Assembly: GCF_000276665.1 (NCBI RefSeq)
Contig: NW_004955405.1
Span: forward strand, 10,984,924-11,048,923
Source of the DNA: Chinchilla lanigera
Taxonomy: Eukaryota; Chordata; Mammalia; Rodentia; Chinchillidae
Reading direction: 5' to 3'
Length of the DNA stretch: 64,000 bases
The number at the start of each line of letters is the position of its first letter. The stretch's first letter is position 1. Of this stretch, positions 1 through 13,450 are shown one piece after another. A program made the translations under genes and the position numbers. The notes below the pieces were generated by a model that saw only the letters and a list, made by a program, of their open reading frames with translations, had not been told where the DNA came from and ran no database searches.

Positions 1-3000
1 GCTGTGGAACATTCAGAAAACAGTCAGGAAGCTTACAATGCTAACAGAACCCACAATGAAACAATGGGTGGCAAGGATGCGAAACGATCTGGAGTTATTC
101 AGAAAGAACAAGTTAGTTTTGGATGCCTCTTTGAGAAACCAGAATCTAATATTAATTAATCTAATATTAATTTATACCTATCAGTCACAAAAATAATGAG
201 AACACTGTTGCTGGTAGGAATGAAGTATAGATACGCTAGTACTTAGTGGCACAAATGCAAATGACTATTATTTTTGGGAAACAAATTTCGCTATATTTTA
301 CTTCACTCCAGAGAGCTTACTTTTAGTAATCTGTTCCATAAAAACAAAATCACTACTATATAGCTGTGTTTTATAAAAACTTCTTTTCATTTTTTTATAG
401 ACTCTAAAATGCAGATGGAAACAATGCATCTTATCATTCGTAGAGGAATAGTCACATAACAATGTTGTGAGATGGCTTGGACCACTGAAAAATTCAATCA
501 GAATCATGGCCATTATTAGACAATATTTATGAGATATTATTGAGCCAGAAAGTGGGAAAAAACAGAGAACATTCTATACCATTGCATTATTTTTGTGGAA
601 CACAAAGGTCAAAATTCCCTTTATGTATGTATAAACTCCCTATATGTATGTATAAGTGTGTTGCACACAAATTTGTGTGTGATTGTGTGTACCTGTATCT
701 ATATGATTATTTGAATGTAAAGAAAATTAATGGAAGAATCTGCATTAGGTTCTCAATGAGGAAGACATATAAGGGTACAATAGGAGAGGATTAAGTGGGT
801 GAAGGGAAGATGGAGTAGGGAGGGAAGTAAACAAATAAAAATTATTTCCCTAAAAAATAATGTTTGCTTACTTATGTAGGGTTATGCCAGCATAAATTTA
901 TCTATATGTAAAAAAACTAGTGAGAGATAAATGAGTGTTACGTTTACCTTATAAGATGGAAGTGATATACTAGAAAAGTGGCACAGTTTCAAAAGGCAGC
1001 ATTTAAAAGAAATCAACTGAAAACATTTTTATACAAAAAATTGAAAATTGGTATGGCAAAAGACAGCATAAAAAAGAATCATGATAGCTTAGGAAGAACT
1101 ATCTGCAGCTCATATGACATATGAAAGAATTATGTTCTAATAAACAAAGAGCCACTACAAAGTGTTAAGAAAAACATGATCAACCCAGTATACAGGGCAA
1201 GAAAAAGTAATCTGCATGAGAGGAAATCCAAATAACCAATTCACATGTTCACTTTTTTTCATAGCCAGGGACATGCAAATGTAAACAGTAATTAGGTATA
1301 ATTGTCCCTTCTCTGGTTAGCAAAAATTAAAAAGACCAACAGCAAATTACTCCTGAAGAGACTCTGAGTAAATCAGGCACCTTTACACATCACTGATAGA
1401 AGAAAAAATTTTACAACTTGTCAGTAAATAGTAAGTTGGTAGCATATTAATAAAAATTCTTGAGCCAAATAATCTTTTTTGAAAAGCTATCATATGCATA
1501 TATAATAGAGAACTGCACAAACATTACAATATTTATGTAAATATTATATATACATACATGCATATATGCAAACATTGTGTATCTTCCTCTTTCTCCAATG
1601 ATGCATACAGCAATTTTGTAGCAATTTTGTGTGGAAAACACAAAACACATATGAAAAGAAAGAAAACTCCAAAATACCTGGATGTGCATTGATTCTGAAG
1701 AATAGCTTCTGGAAATTCAGCACACACAAATCTGAAAATTACGCAGCTGCTTAGAAAAAATAAGTTAAATTTATATCTCAGGAGTTCAAGGCATATCTGT
1801 GACCTATTATCAAGAAAAGCAAGTTGCAAATAAATATGACCCAATTTTCAAAAAGCTAAGAATCTATGTATGTACTTAAAATAGAGAATTTTGTAATATA
1901 AATTTAAAATATTTCCTATTTCACATAATTACAAGTATAAGCTTCAGTTGACTAAAGTGTATGTTGAATCTTTATTACTGGGTCTTTCCTAATAAACACA
2001 GTTATTCTGAATTTAGATTAGTAGCATCTTCTCTTTCTTCAAAAAGTTTTCTGTTTTAACAGAATCTGTTGACCATACAGCTAATGTTAAGATCCTAATC
2101 ACAGTCACTACATCCTTTTGTTTCCGAAAATATTAGGTGAAAAGAAAGACTGGCTCTGACAGCAGGTGACAAGAGATGAATATGTGGCATGTGTTAGGTA
2201 GCACCTTCTGGCTGATGGAGAAGATGTTTAGGTTTCAAACAGATAAGAGTAGCAGGTAGGAGTTTCTCAAGGAGGGGGCCTGTGGCAGCACGGAAAGCTA
2301 TCAGCAGGTAGAGGTGTGTGTTAGATGTGAGTCCTGAGGTCAAAGGTAAAACTAGTATGAATGTCCAGACTCAGAGGAAATAAAATACTAGATGGCCCAG
2401 AAAAGCATACACTCAGGGAAAATGTAATCAGAAATGAAACACAAGCAGGGTTTTGATCATGTCACAACATGGGATTATGCAGGTTGTGCAATACACCGCT
2501 TTGAGGTGAATGTCATCTATTTAAGCTACAGTGTGAAGTGAAGTGTTTCTACTAGATTGTAGAAGGCAAGAAAGCTCATTACAGCACTGAGCTCCTCAAA
2601 TCAGAGTAGGTCAGTAACAGTACTGACACTCCTGATGATTATCATTTTCATCATCACCAACACTCTCACCACAGTTAGGATTATAATAGCTGACATCATA
2701 ACAATACATTAGGCTTTGTAGCCCACACTGATTCCAGAAAGAAACAAATATCATTAAAATAAAGAGCTCATTGGTTTGCTCACAATTTCAAAGGTAGTCA
2801 GTGGTGGAGCAAGCATGTGAACTCAGGACATCTTTCAAAAACATGTTCTCACTGTCCCAAGATCCTCATACTGGGATTGACCAACCCCCCACTGATATTG
2901 GAGTGATGCTGGGTTCTGCTGAGAAATAAGTAAAACTGATCTTAATACATATCATAATTTTTTGTTATGAACAGTACTTTCATTTTTCTTTTTTTCTGTA

Positions 3001-3469
3001 TTCACTGGGTAAAAAAATTTCTCTCTATAAAGATTTTTATGCTGTGTAGGATTCACACTCAACTTGTCTATACTGACTGCTATTTTGTTGTACTAGTTAT
3101 TTGAGAACAGAACATGTTATGAATGATTTGTATGAGCTTAGCAAAACACATATGACACAAAAATTTGAATAAAAAGTAAGGAAGTGAGGAAATTGAATTA
3201 GAAGACAAATGATTGAAGAAAAGAAAACATCAGGTCAAGGATGAAGTTAATTCACAGAATAAACAAGGCACTCATATACGTTCTCTAAGTTTTAGAGATA
3301 GATCACAAGTTTGGCTCTCATGTTTGCAGCAGTCAAGAGAAAGAGGAAAACCTGATTCTCAGCATTTGAAAAATATAAGCCACAAATAGCTCAGAAGAAA
3401 AACACAAATGTTTTTGGTGTGGAGATCAGAAAGATACATTTTCTATTGTTTCTCATAATGTTAATAATG

Positions 3470-3610
3470 GCAACCAGTTTTTATAAGAATCTTTGTATGT
3501 GTCAGACGTGATGCTGAGTACTTTGAATGCATTATCTCATGCAGTTCTTACAAATAAATGAAACCAGATCATCAAGAAGGTCACTGAAATAAATGTGCTT
3601 AAGGCTTGAT
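3470..3610 (-). repeat. MIR SINE relic
   Basis: The stretch has the reversed MIR order: a 'gtcagacgtgatgctgagtac' type segment, then 'cattatctcatgcagttctt', the diverged core that normally reads as a size-ordered 'lower than usual, decreasing' tRNA-derived SINE. It is very old and badly eroded; a tail of L2 type is a possible alternative. Confidence 0.35.
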
Positions 3611-3784
3611 TTAGGATTGTACATAATGTGCTGACTTCAAATTTATACTTCTATCCCATAGTTTTTATTTGAGAATTGTATTGTGATTCAATCCCTAAGC
3701 AGCCCTAAATAGTTAACAGAATCTCTCAGTATTGAATATAATATAATTCCTACAACTTCCTCTTATATAACTTTGTTTGGTTTT

Positions 3785-3970
3785 CCTTGTTCCACTATCC
3801 AATATTGTTGTTTACATTTGTTTTCTTTTTCCTCTTTCACCCAGCGATCTTTGCCTGCTTCATAGTTGTAGCAATCTGTTTACCTTATTTACTGTTGCAT
3901 TCCTAGAGTTTATTTTACTGCTTAGGATACAGGAGATATTCAATAATTGTTTAAAGGAGTGAATGGATGT
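3785..3970 (+). repeat. L2 LINE 3' end relic
   Basis: The end of this block reads 'gatattcaataattgttt' followed by 'gaatggatg', matching the L2 3' terminus pattern (interval, 'ctcaataaatgtttgttgaatgaatg') known across mammals. The preceding 'cctgcttcatagttgtagcaatctg' fits the same family. Assignment is from memory of the consensus; the copy is diverged. Confidence 0.4.
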
Positions 3971-5084
3971 TTCAAGGGGCAAGGGTGATATAGCCATTCA
4001 AAACCTGTGTAATAGTCTGAGAATCCTGTCCTTACTTCTTTATTCTTTAAAACATTACTATTTCTTCTCTAGTATCTATGACTTATTCATACTAATTATT
4101 TATTACAAATGTATTTTTTATTTTAATGTGCCTATTTTTTATAATTTAGCTTGGTCTAGATTTAACTATATTAATATGATTTTATACTAAAATTATAGTT
4201 AAGATAAAGATGATACCATCACTTGTCACACATGAATACATTTTTGCTTGTGCATAAATAATTACTGCTATTTTTTAATGCTTGCACCTGAAGAATTTTC
4301 CTAGCAGCTTATTCAATATAGATTTTGTTATGTGCTGCCTATCATTTTCGTATTTCAAAGCTGATAGTTTTCAAAAAAGAGACAAATCAACTTAATGGTT
4401 CAAAGCAAAATAAATAACGTATACTTGTTTGGGCTTAACACCTTAATTCTAGTTGTCATGTTCTACAGTGGGAAAAATAATTGGTCCTTAGCTAGCATAG
4501 GTTTATTAGGTTGGCAATGAGAACAGGAAACAGTGTGAAGTTTCTTGAACTGCAGGTATACAGTCACATACAGAACACTAAGACATTCAGAATAACTGAT
4601 TGGAGGACTCTAATAAATGCGATGCAAGTAACCCAAGAATAAGACAGATTTCTCAACTTGCTTACCCTAATGCATATTTTCAGATGATCTTGGGCACAGG
4701 AACAGTGTAAGATAAAACACCACCAGGGGACCTATCTTGGCTATAGGAAACATGCAGAGGGAAGAATAGAACAAGATGAGAGCCAGGAAAGCTATTCCAG
4801 AGAGTATGCCTCTGCACTTTTATTTTTTAGATGATTGACTAACACTCATTCTTCTAATGTGCTGAGGTCTTCATCTTGTACTGTTGCTGGTCTTCCCTGG
4901 TGGGTATTTTATAATGTTTAGACTTCCTTCTTACATTACCCACTTTCCAAATTGACCAAAGAGGCTTTCTGTCCACAAGTGGTCATGAGTTCCAGATCCT
5001 AGCATAGCCTGCTGTTAGTTTTAGTGTCAGTTATGTCATCAAAATATTTTGATAGTACTTTGCACATAAAGTAATAGGAACACT

Positions 5085-5320
5085 TCTCATTGCATTTTTA
5101 TTATTGAGTGCTCACCATATACTATGCATCATGAAAGTAGGATGTGCTTTCTCATTTAATTTCCACTTTTCTTTGAGATGGGTATTTTTAATCACCTCTC
5201 TTTGATGAAAAAAATAGTCCAAATTCACAACCATCACATAAAAGGGAGAGGAGACAGCAAGAATTTGAGCCCACCCATTATCCATTAGCTAATTTTTAGC
5301 CACTTCTAATGTTTTTCCAC
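5085..5320 (-). repeat. MIR SINE relic
   Basis: The order 'gagtgctcaccatatactatg', 'ctcatttaatttccac', 'gagatgggtatt', 'gaatttgagcccaccc' reproduces an antisense MIR core and tail. It is an ancient mammalian SINE without function that I can see here. Confidence 0.45.
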
Positions 5321-6799
5321 TATCCTGGTAAGCTTATTGATTCCCTTAGTTTGGACAATATATTGACAATAATAATACATTCACATAATTAAAGTTGTGT
5401 TGTGACCTCTGTATTTCCTCTAATCTTGGCCTCTAGTCTGCACATTTTCTCCTCTTAGTTCAAGTACACAAGAACTCTTATGTGCCAAGGGCTATACTAG
5501 GTTTAGTGGAAAGCCCAGTATTTTCTGATCAAAAAGTCACAGCTAAATCTAGGGTCTGTCTCTTCTCAGGAAGCATATGCAAGAATTAGGAAGCTGAATT
5601 TTGCATGAGATCCTAACACTTATTTTTTTATTGGTGAAGATTACTAAAAGAATCTATGAAGTGAAGGGCCTACATTTTCATCTGTTTCTTCTCCCTGCTG
5701 GTCCTTTCTCCTGTTCCTTCACAGTGACAATCTATGTACCCGCCTCTTCTTTTTCTGTATTTTTATCCTCTCATCTATCCACTCAGCATTATCTGCTACA
5801 TCTAGGTCTGGGATATTTCATAGATCTAGACTTTTTGGAATTGACCAGTCTGAGCTATAGATTTGCATTCTAATTATTGCTGGGAAACTTTAACTAAGGA
5901 GAGAACTTCCCAGAAACTTTTAGCTACCATATTTCCCTGAAACAAAAGAAATAAATAATTTATACTACTTGCATCATGGAAATCATGTTGATAGAATTTA
6001 AGTATTTGGTTAATGATGCCAATCCAGTCAGAGTCAACAGAGCAAGATGCCAAGAAAGCTCTATTATCTTTTAGTAGTTACATTTAAAAGAAAAACCTTA
6101 TAGAATAATGAAATAATATGCATGATGTAGAAGGACAAATGGCTGGAGAAAATAAGTAAATAAGTAAAGAAGACAAGAAAGAAAAAAGGACAAACTCATT
6201 CACAGAGGTACACTGGTTCTTAACAACTGGAAAATTAATGGGCAATTTTAGAGACACAACTAGCACAGGGCTAAGTATATACTCCAAAGAGTACACAGTC
6301 TTGTTTATCTGCAAATTCTATTTTTTTATAATATTATAGAAATCATGGATTAAGAAAAAGATTTTTCAGATTCCAACATAAAGAGGAAGAGCACTTTCCA
6401 TCTTCTTCAAAGGAAAGTCCTGAAATAGAACATTTTAAGTTTCCTGAACAGAGCATTTTTTTTTGCCCTGCTTACTTCTCTAACTGCCTGAATTATTTTT
6501 TTGGAAGATTTAGTATCTGAAATTTACATAATTTACTCAAGGGAAAGATCAGGTCTCAGACTACATTGTCTATAAACCACACTTCACAAAGTAGCTTTCC
6601 CTAAGATATGTTCACTAAATTATTTCAATAATATTAATTTGACAGTTTCCACAAAAAGAACACTGCATTTGTTGTATTCTAACTTACTTGTATTCCTCAG
6701 GATTAGCTGCCTTAGATCAAAGAACAAATTGGGAATATTTTAATATATCAAACTAAAATCTTCTGTATAATGGTATTTTAGCATCTGTTTAAAATGATA

Positions 6800-7420
6800 T
6801 TGTATTAAGTAAAATATGGCAGAGTAATGACCAGCAGCAAAATATAGACTTTTGGAGACCAGGAATCAAGATACCTAGAAAACAACAACAAACAGCCAAC
6901 AGGAGAACTAGAAACTCCATGAAAAAGTTCCAAACAGAAATCCAGGAGGCAAAAATTTCTACTGAATGTATAGACAGCAGAAGTGACCAGTGTGTGGAGA
7001 CAGTGTCAGAAGTACAAGCCATTCTTACTAGATGTAAGTGACTGTGTACTCAGATATCATAATAAAAAGTAACAGATTGTGAAAAATGAATCCAACAGTT
7101 GCTAGATGATACAAAGAAGACTAACCTAATATTAATTGAAATTAGTGAAAAATCAGAAGACTGCACAAATGAAATTTAAAAACTGCTTATAGAAATAATA
7201 GCAGAAAGCTTTCCAAGTATGGGGGAAAAGATCAACATACAGGTTAATAAGGCATATAGATCCCCAAATAGGCACAATCAGAAAGACAAAAAGAAAAATA
7301 CAGCACAAAACCTCCCTATGACCTTCACAACACATCATAGTCAAAGTCCCAGAAGTCCAATACAAGGACAGAATCTTAAAAGCTATTAGAAAAAAGCAAC
7401 TAATCACTTATGAAGTGAAA
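6800..7420 (+). mobile_element. L1 LINE fragment (ORF1-side)
   Basis: A-rich sense-strand sequence with L1-like phrases such as 'agaaaacaacaacaaacagcc' and 'gacagaatcttaaaagctat', the latter typical of the region near the end of ORF1. There is no intact frame; stops are frequent. It is separated from the ORF2 part of the same L1 by an LTR-like block at about 7425-7712 and by a large deletion that removes the end of ORF1 and the endonuclease part of ORF2. Confidence 0.55.
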
Positions 7421-7424
7421 CTCT

Positions 7425-7712
7425 TTAGAATCATAGCAGATGTGTCTGATTCATGGCATTGGAGTACTGACCATCCTTTGGAGCTAGAGGATCTGCTGTC
7501 AGCCTGAGGAGTGAGGGATATAAATGGCAGCCACCATTAAACTTGTGGCCACTGCACACACTCTGTGGCCTGCTCTCACTGTATGGAGTGTACTAACTTT
7601 TCCTAACTTTACTTGGCCTGCACTCACTCTGCAGAGTGTATTTCTTTTTTTCCCTTTAATAAATATAAAACCTTACCCCCCAATAAAAACCCTTTGTACT
7701 ATCCAATAACAG
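7425..7712 (+). mobile_element. LTR-like insert inside the L1
   Basis: A block with different composition interrupts the A-rich L1. It contains a TATA-like box ('gggatataaatgg', near 7515) and about 150 bases later an AATAAA signal ('ctttaataaatataaaacc', near 7655), the spacing of a long terminal repeat's U3-R region. The flanking sequences on both sides are L1. I did not identify the family or a clear target duplication, so it could also be another foreign fragment. Confidence 0.35.
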
Positions 7713-7715
7713 GCA

Positions 7716-10310
7716 GTGAAGTTGAGACAATAACAAAAACCCTCCAACTAAAAAAAGGCTGCGAACCAACGGATTCACTACTGAATTATAAAGAACTTTA
7801 ATGAGTATTCCTTAAATTCTTTAAGGAAATGAAAAGGGAAAGAGAACTGCCATACCCATTCCTGGAAGCTTGCATTATCTGGAAGCCAAAGCAGACAAGG
7901 CCTCAACTAAAAAGAAAACCACAAGCCTATCATCTCTTTAATGAACATAGACATAAAAGTGTTCAACCAGATATTGACAAAATAATGCAACAAATCATTC
8001 AATGTGTCATACTTTATGACTAAGTAGGCTACAGCCCTCAAGTGCAACAGTGGCTCAATATATACAAATCAATAAATGTAATACATCACATAAAGAGAAC
8101 CCAGGACAAAAATCACTTGATCATCTAAATAGATGCAGAAAAAAACCCTTCTCAAATTCCAACTTGCTTTCATGATAAAAACCCTGAAAAAAAATAGAGA
8201 TAGAAGAACCTTGTCTTAAACTGGTAAAAGCTCTTTATATCAAAAGTGTTGCCAACAACATATTAAATAGGAAAAACCATATTACATGATTTTTCTCTAA
8301 AAATGGGAATAAGACAAAGATATTCACTATCATGGTACTGCTGAGTAAATTACTAACCTTTATCCCAACTAATCAGGCAAGAGAAAGAGATAAAAGTAAC
8401 ACATAAAGGGGAAAAAAAGAAGTCAAACTACCCTTACTCATAGATTATATAGTCCTTAACATGGAAGATCTAATAAATTAAGAAGAAATATTTCTACATT
8501 GTCTTCCTATGAATAAAACAAATTCACCAAGGCAGCAGGTTATAAAATCAAAACACAAAAATCAATAGCATTCCTGTACACTAATAATGATCTCATTGAG
8601 AAAAAAAATAGGAAAATACTGTCAAAATAGCTTTAGGAGAATTAAATAGTTAGGAATCAACCTAACAAAGGAAATGAAAGTCTTCTATAATGGAAACTAT
8701 AAAATTCTGAATAAGGAGATCAAAAGGGACATCAGAAAATAGAAAGATATCACCTGTTCTTGGATAGGCAAAACCATTATTCTCAGTATTGGCATACTAC
8801 CCAAACCGATTGATATGTTTAATGGAATTCTAATAGAAATATCAAGAGCATTCCTTACAAAAATAGAAAAAATCCAAAATTCCTAAAATTCATATGGAAT
8901 CAGAAGAGACACAGAATAGTAAAACAAATCCTGTGTAACAAGAGCAAAGTAGGAGGCATCACAATCCTGGATTTTGAGTTATATTACAAAGCTACAGTGG
9001 TATAAGCAGCATGGTGCTGGCACAAAAACAGACATATGGATTAATGGAATAGAATAGAGGACCCAGAAACAATTTCAGACACATTCAGTTATCTGATTTT
9101 TGACAAATGGGCTGAAAACATACGCTAGCAGAAAGATAGCCTTCTTAACAAATGGTGCTAGGAAAACTGGCTCTACAAACACAGAAGATTGAATATAGAC
9201 CTAGATCTCTCATCATTTAGTAAGACTACTAAAGACAAAGGCATAAACAAAGACGTTATGAACAGAATCCTGATGGCACAAGAAATGTCATCATGAATCA
9301 AAAAATGGGATTATATCAAATTAAAACACTTCTTTAGAGTAAGGGAAACTATCAACAGATATACTCTACACAATGGGAAGATTTTTTGGACAACTACTGC
9401 TTGGACAAAGGACTGAAATGTAGAATAAAGAACTCAAAAAATTAGACCCCAGAGTAAAAGACATAACCAAAAAAATAGGTAAGTGAAATGAATAGGCACT
9501 TCTCAGAAGAAGAAATACAAATAGCCAATAAATACATGAAAAAATATTCAATATTTCTGATCATTAGAGAAATGCAAATTAAAACAACATTAAGGTTCCA
9601 TCTTTTTCTAAAAAAAAGTGGTCATCATCAAGAAATCAAATAATAACAAATGTTGGCAAGGTTAAGGGATGGAGAGGAAGAAATATTTCTACATTGTTGG
9701 GATAAACTAGTGCAGCCACTTTGCAAATCAGTATGGATATTCCTTAAAATATTACAAATACGAATTCCATTTGACTCAGCAATTCCCCTTGTAGGTCTCT
9801 TCCTAAAAGAATTAAAGACATCATATTAGTGTACAGTGAAACATACATATCCATGTTTGCAGCAGTACAGCTCATAGCAGGTAAATATAGAAAATACCCT
9901 AGATGTCCAGTAGCAGATAAATGAATAAAGAAAATGTGGCACTTATACCAAATTGAGTAAAAAAGGATAAATATGAGTCATTAGTATGAAAATGAGTGTA
10001 CCTTGAGGCAATAAGATTAAGTGAAATAAGTCAAACACACAAGATGAAGCATCATATTGCTTCTCTTATATGAGAATCCCAAGTACTTATGATTTAATGA
10101 ACAAAATAAAAGACAGATAATAGGAAACAGGGAGGTAGATCTTTTGAAAAAGGGACAGGGACTAAGAGATAGAGAGAGTAGGGAGAGAGGGCAGGAGACC
10201 TGCATGTAAAAATAATTAGGATATAATATTTGTGTACCAACTCTACAAGATGAATGTAGCCATTATGTAGTGCAAGCATGTATAAATAAAACTTTTTAAA
10301 GTTAAAAATA
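7716..10310 (+). mobile_element. L1 LINE, ORF2 3' half and 3' UTR
   Basis: Sense-strand L1. The short open frame at 7829-8023 translates into the reverse-transcriptase neighbourhood of ORF2 (Glu-Ala-x-Ile then Lys-Pro, later 'NEHRHK' in place of the usual 'LMNIDAK'), and the conserved His-Asp-Gln-Val-Gly motif follows with the Gln codon mutated to TAA near 8021-8023. Further on, 'gcaaattaaaacaacattaagg' (about 9574) and the purine-rich 3' UTR to an A-rich tail near 10290 match L1 order. Many stops and frameshifts show it is a dead copy. L1 ORF2 supplies the endonuclease and reverse transcriptase for target-primed insertion; none is intact here. Confidence 0.85.
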
Positions 10311-11261
10311 AAATATAATTTAGTGGTGTTGAAAAATATAAATGATGTCTAAAGATGTACAAAGACTTGGAAAGCAAAATATATTGTAAAATAAGTAAAA
10401 AGAACAAAACTATATATAAGCAGATTCCATGCATGTATGTATATCTTATGATGACACCGGTTATCTAGTAGTTAAGGATCATTTTTAATTTCCTTTTTTT
10501 CCTTCCCTGTACTTTCCAAACATTCTATAACTTTATTAAGATGCATATCTTTTATAATCAGAAAAAAATTTTACTAAAAACTCTATCAGGGTATTTAATG
10601 TGTCGTGTTCAGTATGATCATCAAGTACATCAGCTCTCTTAAGGCTTCAGTCATCCTAATGTTGAGTCTATCTGATCCAAAACAAGCAGATGTACTGAGC
10701 TGTTCCGCATGGGAACATCACACTGACATTGCTGAGGTTCAGCCTCTCCCATTTCCAGAATTCATTCCACATCCTCCTTGCTGTTTTAATAACTAGAAAT
10801 GGAGAAAGGCAACAGATGATGACAGTTATGACTGTCAGAGTGCCAAGCTCAAGACTGGAATTGAACTTCAGTATTACTTTGCAAGGAAATGGTAACATCT
10901 CAGGCAATCCAGGAACAGTTTGCAAAAATTCAAGTCTATATAAAACATAAGGTAATTTTATAAGAAGGTCTTATAGTTTAATACAAAGCATTTACATTAG
11001 ATTGAAAGCCAATAAACAAAAGTTTATTCAAACTTCTGAATTATATTACAGAAATTCTGTTCTTAGACCCTTTAAAACCTAAAATCTAACTTGAATATAG
11101 TGGATTTTCATTGTTATCCAGGGGATGACTACTGTGAATCTTTTAAGGCATGTCTAAGGATTTTTAATCCTATAAGTGAATCAAGAAATCATTTCAATAT
11201 GTATTCACTAGTTACTTTGCATTCACTGATGAAAGGTAAAAGATTAAAACAGTTTAAGCAT

Positions 11262-11381
11262 TATGTGGCAGCTTCATGCGTGTAATGATAGTCTTCTGAG
11301 AGGCTGAGGCAGGAGGGTCACAAATTCATATTCAGCTTGGGCAACTTAGCAACTTGCCAAGGCCTTGTCCCAAAACAAAAT
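11262..11381 (+). mobile_element. 7SL-derived B1-type SINE, diverged
   Basis: It keeps the Pol III SINE order: 'ggctgaggcaggagggtcac' followed by 'ttcagcttgggcaacttagc' and 'ggccttgtcccaaaacaaaa'. The 'gcaacttagcaa' segment is seen in early-branching rodent B1/7SL SINEs. The left part is too mutated for a sure A box. An old insertion within intron 2. Confidence 0.65.
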
Positions 11382-12810
11382 ATTAATAATGGCCTGGATT
11401 TAATTAATAAAGTAGGGAGAAAAATGTAAAATAAGACCATATGATGGCAAGTAATTCAGTGCTAACAGGCAATTAGTCATATTTTCTTACCAATATGTAC
11501 TGTTTATTCAATTATAAACCCCTGAGTTGTGTTTCTTTCAATGTAAATTCATTCTTTCAATTCAAAAGCATTTAATAAATAGGTATTGGGTCCTCGCTAT
11601 GAGCCAGGTACTACAATAGGGACTGCCAATACAGCAGGAACAAACTGGAAAAATCTCGACCTTTCAGAACTTTCAAGGTATTATGGTGGAGGGAGGAAGA
11701 GACATGAAATATGCAAGCTAGAAAGTCAGAAGTGCTATGAAGAAAAAGCAGGATGGTGGCCGTCAATGTCTGTGGAACTTATCATTTTAAATAGAGTGCC
11801 AGTCTGACTAATGTGTAAGGCAGCTCCCCCTTGTCTTAGCGATATAGTATGTTACCAGTGCTTATATTCTTTTTGTTTTCATATTTCTACTTTTGAAATC
11901 TGCTCCTGAAATTCATCCAAACTCTTTATTGACAGTTTAAATAATAAAGCAAAGAAAGAACTAGAAACATCATTGTAGGTTAAGGACAAAATAATGTATT
12001 TTTAAAAAATCACACATAATTTCCATGTCCACAAATAACTGCAATTTTAAAATGTTTATTGAGCCTCCTTATATATTAGATGTAAACGCCTTCTTGGCAG
12101 GAGATATTAAAGGGAAAGCTTTTGATCCTAGAACAGGTTCAAAATTGGAGACAGAGAGAAAGCCTGAGTGGTTGGCATGCAGAAAGGCGCAAAGAAGTAA
12201 GAGATGAGCTCAGAAACAGGTAAATGGGCCCTAAGTGGTGTACAGTGCTTCCCAAATTTCTCAAAACGCAGAAATCCTTCTGGGTATTTTCTGAGCAAAT
12301 GCATAGGTTCCTGAGACTCATCCTTTAATTATGGAATCTTAAGGTAAATGTTCTGGGAATCTTGGATCCCAGGCTACGTGGAGATAAGCCATGGAAATAC
12401 GATTGAATTTTATTCATACAGCAAGGAGATGGCGGAAATGAGAGTGTGTGTGTGTGCTTTCATGGTGTAGTAGGGTCTGATTTAAACTTCCTGCAGATCA
12501 TTCTGACAAAAATTGGGAAGAATGAGTTCAGAGTGACTAGTTGCCAGGGTGTCACAGCAGTTTACAAGGGAGAGGCACAGTCTAAAACGGAACAATGAAG
12601 ACAGTTATTTTCTTCATGTGATAGGCTGCAACAGTTCCGTACAGTGAAGTATTACTCAGCTATAAAAAAAGGTAAGCTCGAGGCTTTTATAGGTAAATGG
12701 ATGCAAATACAGGCCATACTTGTAAGTGAAATAAATTGGACCCACATGTGTAAACACTGTATTGTGTCCATAGTGTAAGAACCTGAAAGAGTACATAAAA
12801 CCCAAAATGT

Positions 12811-13007
12811 ACAATAGATATTATGCTTTTTTTTTTTTTTTTTTTTTTGTCTTTTTGAGACGGGTCTTGCTATGCAGTTCAGGCTGTCCTTGAGCTCACC
12901 TTGTAGCCCAGGCTGGCTTCAAACTCACAACAATGCTCCTGCCTCAGCCTTCCGAGTGCTGGGATTACAGGGGTGTGCCACCCGCCCTGGCAACAATAGA
13001 TATTATG
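12811..13007 (-). mobile_element. B1 SINE with target-site duplication
   Basis: The body (12826-12992) is antisense: a poly-T run, 'gagacgggtcttgctatgc', 'aggctggcttcaaactcac', 'cctcagccttccgagtgctg', 'ggattacaggggtgtgccacc'. This is the 7SL-derived B1 layout. A perfect 15-base duplication 'acaatagatattatg' flanks it at 12811-12825 and 12993-13007, proving an L1-driven insertion into the older L1 tail. The perfect duplication suggests a moderately young insertion. Confidence 0.93.
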
Positions 13008-13149
13008 AAAAGGAAAGAAATTGCTCAAAGGAAGGAACAACTGGGTTGAGGGAAAGGAGAAGAAGAAAGAAAGAAGGAAGGAAATAAATATATGGATAGC
13101 TGGGATAACTGTACTGCTGATGTCTAATAGTTTATTGAAAGGAACAGTT

Positions 13150-13450
13150 AATGCTTAATTTTTTTGACCAATTTTGCATGCTTACATCTGGTAATCTGAA
13201 GAACTAATTGGAAGGCAACAATATGCAATATAACAACCATTGGTGAATTCCTACCATCTTGTGTAGTGAAACTCTGTACCATCTCTAATTTTTTTGTTTT
13301 TTATTTTTTATTCTCTTTAATGGTTTGATCAATCTTGCATTCTTACATCTGGTAATCTGAGCAAATTTGTTGAAGATAACAATATGTAATAGAACAACCA
13401 CTGTTAATCCCTATCATTTTGTTCTGAAACCCTGCATCATTTTTCTTGTT
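13150..13450 (+). repeat. Tandem duplication, about 161-bp period, two copies
   Basis: The segment starting 'cttacatctggtaatctga' occurs at 13181 and again at 13342. Each is followed by 'aacaatatg(c/t)aata(t/g)aacaaccat' and by 'cctatcatt/ctaccatct…ctgaaac…cat'. The copies are clearly related but diverged. A looser relative of the second half occurs near 27400-27480, so this is probably an L1 3' UTR module. Confidence 0.75.

Noticed and set aside
7829..8023. Intact L1 reverse transcriptase
   Set aside because: The frame is only 64 codons; the conserved His-Asp-Gln-Val segment has a stop in place of Gln and later frames are broken.
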